Of a stretch of DNA of 64,000 nucleotides, positions 56,371-64,000 are shown piece by piece; within the stretch, counting starts at the first letter, position 1; each line of letters begins with the position of its first letter. A model generated the notes under the pieces. That model had not been told where the DNA came from. It made no database searches and was given only the letters and a program-made list of their open reading frames with translations. The position numbers were made by a program, and so were the translations under genes. This DNA is from Methylobacteriaceae bacterium (GTDB lineage Bacteria; Pseudomonadota; Alphaproteobacteria; Rhizobiales; Beijerinckiaceae). The DNA is taken from positions 1-64,000 of the forward strand of contig JACKJE010000003.1 of the NCBI GenBank assembly GCA_020638135.1. Reading direction: 5' to 3'.

Positions 56371-56378
56371 AAAAGAAA
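56371..56378. repeat. Target site duplication, right copy
   Basis: AAAAGAAA directly after the right end of the mobile element, identical to 54301-54308. Confidence 0.92.
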
Positions 56379-57104
56379 ATGGTCAAGTTCTGGGAAAGCC
56401 CACAGGAGCTGGGTTCTGTTGTGAGTAGGAGCTTGATCCAGCTGATCAAAGCTTATCCTATGCCGGGCTGGGTCCGAGCGGACAACCTACCCACAGAGAG
56501 CGCTGCTCAGGAAATACTAAAACTCCGCAATACCATTGACGAGCTAAAGAATGAGCTTTCCGGTCGAAGTCAAAGTGCGGCACCGGGTTCGGAGCGGCTC
56601 TCTCAAGGCGACGAGGAGTTCGCAGTTGAATGCCTTGTCACCTTTCATGCGGACCCACAACGCGCATGGGATACGCGGAAGGTCCGCTGGAAAAGCAAGA
56701 CGACTTGGAACAAGGTACTCGCTGCGGTGGCACCATCATTGATAGACGAAGCTAGTGAGGAGGTTATAGAGAAAAAAATTGACAATTTTGCACGTCGCGA
56801 ATTTTACGACGACATCAGCGGTGCGAAATATTTCTCGGAAAAGACGCTCAGTGACATAACTATCGTTCCTGAATCTTTTGATACATTCATCGTACAAATG
56901 GTTGCGCTCGGCGTTTTCCAAAAGAGCGACAAAATTCGAAGTATTAAGGACACAGCCACATACTGGCGATTGACGCCCTACGGCGAAAAATTGATGTACG
57001 AACTGAGGGCTATACCCCGTAGCTCAACTCCCTTGATAGTTGAAGAAATTATGGATTTATCCGCAGATGATCAAACTGAGACGGAGGTGAAATCGGACTC
57101 GTGA
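56379..57104 (+). pseudogene. DUF4062 gene, 3' part
   Basis: The second piece, 241 codons: MVKFWESPQELGSVVSRSLIQLIKAYPMPGWVRAD, a conserved DUF4062 segment, then a coiled-coil-like stretch (ILKLRNTIDELKNELSG) and an unrecognised C-terminal domain of about 150 residues. Joined at 54308/56379, the two parts give one frame of about 371 residues. The ATG at 56379 is an accident of the junction (Met after FVKKK), so an N-terminally truncated product could still be made if an IS-end promoter drives it. Confidence 0.85.
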
Positions 57105-57192
57105 GATGAACAGGGCCTGACGTTTGTGTTCTCGTTCCCGATGGATCGCAACACACAGCCTCTCGCTTCCCTTGAACTCCTGCTTCCAGCTC

Positions 57193-57348
57193 CCTTCTCC
57201 CGTGGAATGGGAAAAGGTGGCCCTCGCGCAGCGAGGGTCGGGTGTGGGACCCGCGAGTTGAGGAAACCGGACAAGCGCGCGGGGACGATTTCGCCTCCCT
57301 CATGCGTCATGCTCCGCATGACACCTTCTCCCGCGAAGCGGGAGAAGG
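57193..57348. repeat. Two palindromic repeats between the DUF4062 remnant and uvrB
   Basis: CCTTCTCCCGTGGAATGGGA at 57193 and CCTTCTCCCGCGAAGCGGGA at 57324 are copies of the 29699 family; the gap 57105-57361 (257 bp) otherwise holds nothing I can assign. Confidence 0.7.
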
Positions 57349-57361
57349 GAGGAGGCCCCGC

Positions 57362-59872
<2,511 letters not shown>

Positions 59873-60031
59873 GGCGCCAATATGGGCCGGGCGGCGGCGG
59901 GTTGGAAGGCCCGCGTTTCGCGGCGCGCCAGCCGAACTATCGGATTTCTGCGACCTCGTTCATCAATGCGCCAGCTTGGCCGTGGTTTAATCGCCCGCAG
60001 GGCCGATTCTGCCGCCCGACGGAAGATCACG

Positions 60032-61507
60032 ATGGCAATAGACCCGCGCGCCGGCCTGACCGCCCTCAACCGCTTCGGCTTCGGCGCGCGCGGGGATGGC
60101 GACCTCGCCGCCGCAAGCGCCGACCCGCGCGGTTTTCTGCAAGCCGAATTGCGTCAACCCGGAATCGCCCTGCTCGACGGCCCCGGCCTCGGCCGCACGC
60201 CGGGCCTACTGCAAGCCCTGTTCGAACAGCAGGAGCGGCAGCGCGTCGAACGCGAAAGCGCGAATCGCGAGAAGGTCGCCATGGGCATGGACATGATCCG
60301 GGGCGCCGAGCCGCCGGCTGTCGCCCCCGCAATGGCCCCGCCGGCGCCAGCGATGACCGGGCCCATGCAAAAAGGCGGCGCGAGACGGCCGCCGAATGTA
60401 GAACAGCGGTCCTACCGCGCCGAGGCGCTCGCCCGGTTCCAGCGCGCGGCCGCCGTGCGCGCCGGCTTTGTGGAACGATTAGTCTGCTTCTGGTCGAACC
60501 ATTTCTGCGTGTCGGTCGCCAAGGGCGGATTTGTCCGCGCCATCGCCGGCGCCTACGAGCGTGAGGCGATCCGCCCGCACGTGCTCGGCCGCTTCGTCGA
60601 TATGCTCGCCGCGGTCGAGCAGCATCCCGCCATGATCTTCTATCTCGATAACCAGCAGTCGATCGGGCCGGATTCGCGCGCCGGCCGGAACCGCAAGCGC
60701 GGTCTCAACGAAAATCTGGCGCGCGAAATTCTCGAACTGCATACGCTTGGCGTCGGCAGCGGCTACACGCAGGCCGACGTCACGGCGCTCGCCAATGTCA
60801 TCACCGGCTGGACCTTCGTCGGCCGGGAAGGCCGGCTCGGCGAACCGGGGACTGCGCTCTTCGTCCCCAACATGCACGAGCCGGGCGCGCAGACCGTGCT
60901 CGGCAAGACCTATGCGCAGCCGGATCGCGCGCAGGGCCTCGCCGCGCTGGAGGATTTCGCGCGGCATCCGGCGACGGCAAAGCACATAGCCACAAAGTTT
61001 GCGCGGCATTTCGTGGCGGACGAGGCGCCGCCGCCGCTGGTCGAGCGCCTCGCCAGGAATTTCCGAGAGACCGGCGGCGATCTGAAAGCGCTCGCCGAAA
61101 CCCTGCTCGCCAGCCCCGAAGCCTGGACCGCGCCGCCGGCAAAACTACGCAGCCCGTACGAATTCGCGGTCGCCTCCGCGCGCATGACCGGCCGCACGCC
61201 GGCCGACGCCGGGCCGATCATCGGCGCCCTCAACTCGCTCGGCCAGCCGCTGTGGGCGCCGACGGGGCCGAACGGCTTTCCCGATACGGCGGCCTCGTGG
61301 GTTTCGCCCGAAGGCATGAAGGCGCGGCTCGACCTGTCCTGGCAGGTGGCGAGCCGCATCCAGGACATGGCCGATCCCGTCGACCTGCTCGACAAGGTCG
61401 CCGGCGCCGCAGCCTCGCCGGAGACACGACAGGCATTGGCGCGCGCGGAATCGCGCCAGCAGGCGCTCGCTATGCTGCTGATGTCGCCGGAAGTGCAGAG
61501 GAGATGA
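60032..61507 (+). CDS. DUF1800 domain-containing protein
   Basis: A 491-residue protein of the DUF1800 family: ALARFQRAAAVRAGFVERLVCFWSNHFCV, MIFYLDNQQSIGPDSRAGRNRKRGLNENLAREILELHTLGV and ANVITGWTFVGREG are its hallmarks. Function unknown; in many genomes it is paired with a DUF1501 protein, as here. ATG 60032 follows GGAAGATCACG. The next gene starts inside its stop codon. Confidence 0.88.
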   Translation: MAIDPRAGLTALNRFGFGARGDGDLAAASADPRGFLQAELRQPGIALLDGPGLGRTPGLLQALFEQQERQRVERESANREKVAMGMDMIRGAEPPAVAPAMAPPAPAMTGPMQKGGARRPPNVEQRSYRAEALARFQRAAAVRAGFVERLVCFWSNHFCVSVAKGGFVRAIAGAYEREAIRPHVLGRFVDMLAAVEQHPAMIFYLDNQQSIGPDSRAGRNRKRGLNENLAREILELHTLGVGSGYTQADVTALANVITGWTFVGREGRLGEPGTALFVPNMHEPGAQTVLGKTYAQPDRAQGLAALEDFARHPATAKHIATKFARHFVADEAPPPLVERLARNFRETGGDLKALAETLLASPEAWTAPPAKLRSPYEFAVASARMTGRTPADAGPIIGALNSLGQPLWAPTGPNGFPDTAASWVSPEGMKARLDLSWQVASRIQDMADPVDLLDKVAGAAASPETRQALARAESRQQALAMLLMSPEVQRR

Positions 61508-62748
61508 GCATGATCGATTCACGCCTCTGCGAGATGGCCGCGCCATCGCGCCGCGCTCTGTTGTCCGGCGCCGGCGCGCTGTTCGCCTGGGCGCACGCGC
61601 CGCGTATCGCCAGCGCAGCTGGAGCGCGCGATCCGCGCTTCGTCGTCATCATCCTGCGCGGCGCGCTCGACGGCCTGTCCGCCGTCGGTCCGGTCGGCGA
61701 CCCCGATTACGCGGGCCTGCACGGCGACATTGCGCTATCGCTGTCGGGCCCCGACGCCGCGCGCCCGCTCGATTCGTTTTTTGCGCTCAACCCCGGCATG
61801 CCGACCTTCCACCGGCTGTTTGGCGCCAGGCAGGCTGCGATCGTCCATGCCGTCGCGACGCCCTATCGCGAGCGCTCGCACTTCGACGGGCAGGACGTGC
61901 TGGAAAGCGGCCTGCCCGGCGTCGGTCGCGCGACCTCCGGCTGGCTCAACCGCGCGCTCGCGGCGCTGCCGAGCGGCCAGCCGGTGCGCAGCCGCGGCGG
62001 GTTGGGCGTCGGCATAGCGACGCCGCTCGTCCTGCGCGGGCCAGCGCCTGTCGTCGGCTGGGCGCCGCAGGCCTTGCAGCCGGCGGGCGAAGATCTCGGG
62101 CGCCGGATGCTCGATCTCTACCGCCATACCGATCCCGCCCTCGCCGAAGCTCTCGCGCGGGGGCTCGATATCGACAAGCTCGCCAGCCGTGAGATGAACG
62201 GCGAAAAGGGCGTGCGCGGCGGGATGGATTCGGTTCCCGGCATGGCGCAGGCCGCGCGCGGCGCGGCGCGCCTGCTGGCTGCTCCGGACGGTCCCCGTGT
62301 CGCGGCGCTCGCCTTCGACGGCTGGGACACGCACGCCAACGAGGGCGGGCCGCGCGGACGACTGGCGCAGCTCCTGTCCGGTCTCGACGGCGCTTTCGGC
62401 GAATTCGAGAAAGGCCTCGGCGACAAGTGGCGCGACACGTTCATCGTCGCCGTCACGGAATTCGGCCGCACGGCGCGCATCAACGGCACGACCGGCACGG
62501 ACCACGGCACGGGAACGGTCGCGTTCCTGGCGGGCGGCGCGGTCGCCGGCGGGCGCGTGATAGCCGATTGGCCGGGCCTGAGGAACGAGCAGCTCTGGCA
62601 GAATCGCGATCTCAGGCCGACGACGGATCTGCGCGCGGTGCTGAAAGGCGCGCTGGCGGATCACCTTGGCCTGAGCGCTACGGCTCTGTCAGGCGGCGTC
62701 TTCCCGGATTCGTCCGCCGTGAAGCCGATGGCCGGGCTGGTGGTTTGA
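61504..62748 (+). CDS. DUF1501 domain-containing protein
   Basis: A 414-residue protein with a twin-arginine signal (SRRALLSGAGALFAWAHA) and DUF1501 features: FVVIILRGALDGLSAV, YRERSHFDGQDVLESG, and later FDGWDTHANEGG and VTEFGRTARINGTTGTDHGTG, which resemble the metal-binding parts of sulfatase/alkaline phosphatase-fold enzymes. ATGA overlap with the DUF1800 gene. The pair is a common exported two-gene unit, possibly a surface or polysaccharide-linked system; the role is unproven. Confidence 0.88.
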   Translation: MSMIDSRLCEMAAPSRRALLSGAGALFAWAHAPRIASAAGARDPRFVVIILRGALDGLSAVGPVGDPDYAGLHGDIALSLSGPDAARPLDSFFALNPGMPTFHRLFGARQAAIVHAVATPYRERSHFDGQDVLESGLPGVGRATSGWLNRALAALPSGQPVRSRGGLGVGIATPLVLRGPAPVVGWAPQALQPAGEDLGRRMLDLYRHTDPALAEALARGLDIDKLASREMNGEKGVRGGMDSVPGMAQAARGAARLLAAPDGPRVAALAFDGWDTHANEGGPRGRLAQLLSGLDGAFGEFEKGLGDKWRDTFIVAVTEFGRTARINGTTGTDHGTGTVAFLAGGAVAGGRVIADWPGLRNEQLWQNRDLRPTTDLRAVLKGALADHLGLSATALSGGVFPDSSAVKPMAGLVV

Positions 62749-62774
62749 TTCGGGCGCGGCCCGACAAAAGAAAA

Positions 62775-62845
62775 CGCCCGACCCCCGAAGTTCTGGTCTT
62801 CGGAGCGGTCCACGCGGCCAAGAAAGCGCGGACCTGGGTCGGGCG
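62775..62845 (-). terminator. Branched terminator-like RNA downstream of the 80-residue gene
   Basis: A 10-bp outer stem CGCCCGACCC/GGGTCGGGCG (62775-62784, 62836-62845) encloses two further hairpins, CCGAAG/CTTCGG (62785-62803) and GGTCC/GGACC with inner CGC/GCG (62807-62834). On the minus strand it is followed by TTTTCTTTT (62774-62766), so it probably ends transcription from the gene at 62874, whose stop is 29 bp away. The three-way form is unusual for a plain terminator. Confidence 0.7.
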
Positions 62846-62873
62846 ATTCCGGATGAAGTTCTGGCAGCGCCGC

Positions 62874-63116
62874 TTACGGCTTCACCAGGGCTCCGAAAAT
62901 CGGCGAATTGAGGTCGACGTGCTCGATCGCGGCCGTCATCGGGCGCTTCGGCGCGCTGCGCATCGAATAGGCGACAGTCCCGATCCCGAAGGCCAGCGCG
63001 GCGATCAGCGCAAGCGAGACGTTGAACTGGCGACGGGCCGCTTCCGCATCCCATCTGCGAGAGAAACCGGCTTCAGGCGCCTTGTCGAAATGATCCACGA
63101 CCGACATGTCAGCCAT
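62874..63116 (-). CDS. Small conserved membrane protein
   Basis: An 80-residue protein with one hydrophobic segment (FNVSLALIAALAFGIGTVAY) after a charged N terminus (VVDHFDKAPEAGFSRRWDAEA). ATG 63116 is used; ATG 63107 is three codons later. It is divergent from the aminotransferase gene, sharing a 330-bp gap. No family assignment. Ends in TAA. Confidence 0.65.
   Translation of the reverse strand: MADMSVVDHFDKAPEAGFSRRWDAEAARRQFNVSLALIAALAFGIGTVAYSMRSAPKRPMTAAIEHVDLNSPIFGALVKP

Positions 63117-64000
<884 letters not shown>

Overview
The window is about 64 kb of GC-rich DNA from an alphaproteobacterium, most probably of the order Hyphomicrobiales (Rhizobiales). This rests on gene order and repeats, not on a marker gene: petABC divergent from trmL/hemF, the overlapping chain lgt-midA-pgeF next to uvrC-pgsA-moaD-moaE, mtnP with apt, trxB with a LysR gene, and several families of short palindromic repeats typical of this order. 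The genus cannot be resolved. No rRNA gene, CRISPR array or replication origin was seen.

Layout. 1-3.0 kb: metallo-hydrolase (cut by the window start), a CX5R phosphatase and an acyl-CoA dehydrogenase. 3.0-3.8 kb: a RelE-like/HTH toxin-antitoxin pair. 3.8-7.2 kb: msrP, an ELM1-like gene, an Lrp regulator and proC. 7.2-10.2 kb: a complete TRAP transporter (DctP-Q-M). 10.3-14.4 kb: two TetR genes (one with tandem operators) and a MarR/OmpR-type/EnvZ-type cassette. 14.7-20.1 kb: a Tyr/Arg-rich secreted protein, an acyl-CoA synthetase, a cytoplasmic subtilase with a small propeptide-like partner, and ychF. 20.3-24.7 kb: petABC, trmL and hemF. 24.7-26.4 kb: accessory genes (an HNH endonuclease and HigBA). 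26.4-31.6 kb: gtrA-like, yqeY, carA, a methyltransferase, a lipoprotein and prs. 31.8-40.9 kb: lysR-trxB, mtnP, apt, envelope proteins, a MaoC protein and a Crp/Fnr regulator. 40.9-49 kb: moaED, pgsA, uvrC, pgeF, midA, lgt, ubiK, a YbjN-family gene and greA. 49-53 kb: carB and a cytochrome c. 53.2-57.1 kb: an AT-richer island. 57.4-64 kb: uvrB, a DUF1800/DUF1501 pair and an aspartate aminotransferase cut by the window end.

The most unusual locus is the island at 53.9-57.1 kb. A DUF4062 gene is split by a 2062-bp IS1595-type element with a perfect 8-bp target duplication. Removing the element and one duplication copy restores the reading frame exactly. Besides its transposase the element carries a small coiled-coil/winged-helix-like protein, a serine-type tRNA whose anticodon reads UUA (predicted to decode the stop codon UAA, and UAG by wobble), a branched structured RNA overlapping a small ORF with a near-perfect but sequestered ribosome binding site, a strong hairpin terminator, and a further small ORF. 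A mobile nonsense-suppressor tRNA is the best candidate in this window for an undescribed system.

Data quality matters here. carA, carB, petA, petB and trmL, all conserved genes expected to be single-copy and functional, are broken by small indels, often in short homopolymers. Much longer genes nearby are intact. These look like local consensus errors rather than real pseudogenes, and carB is by far the worst.
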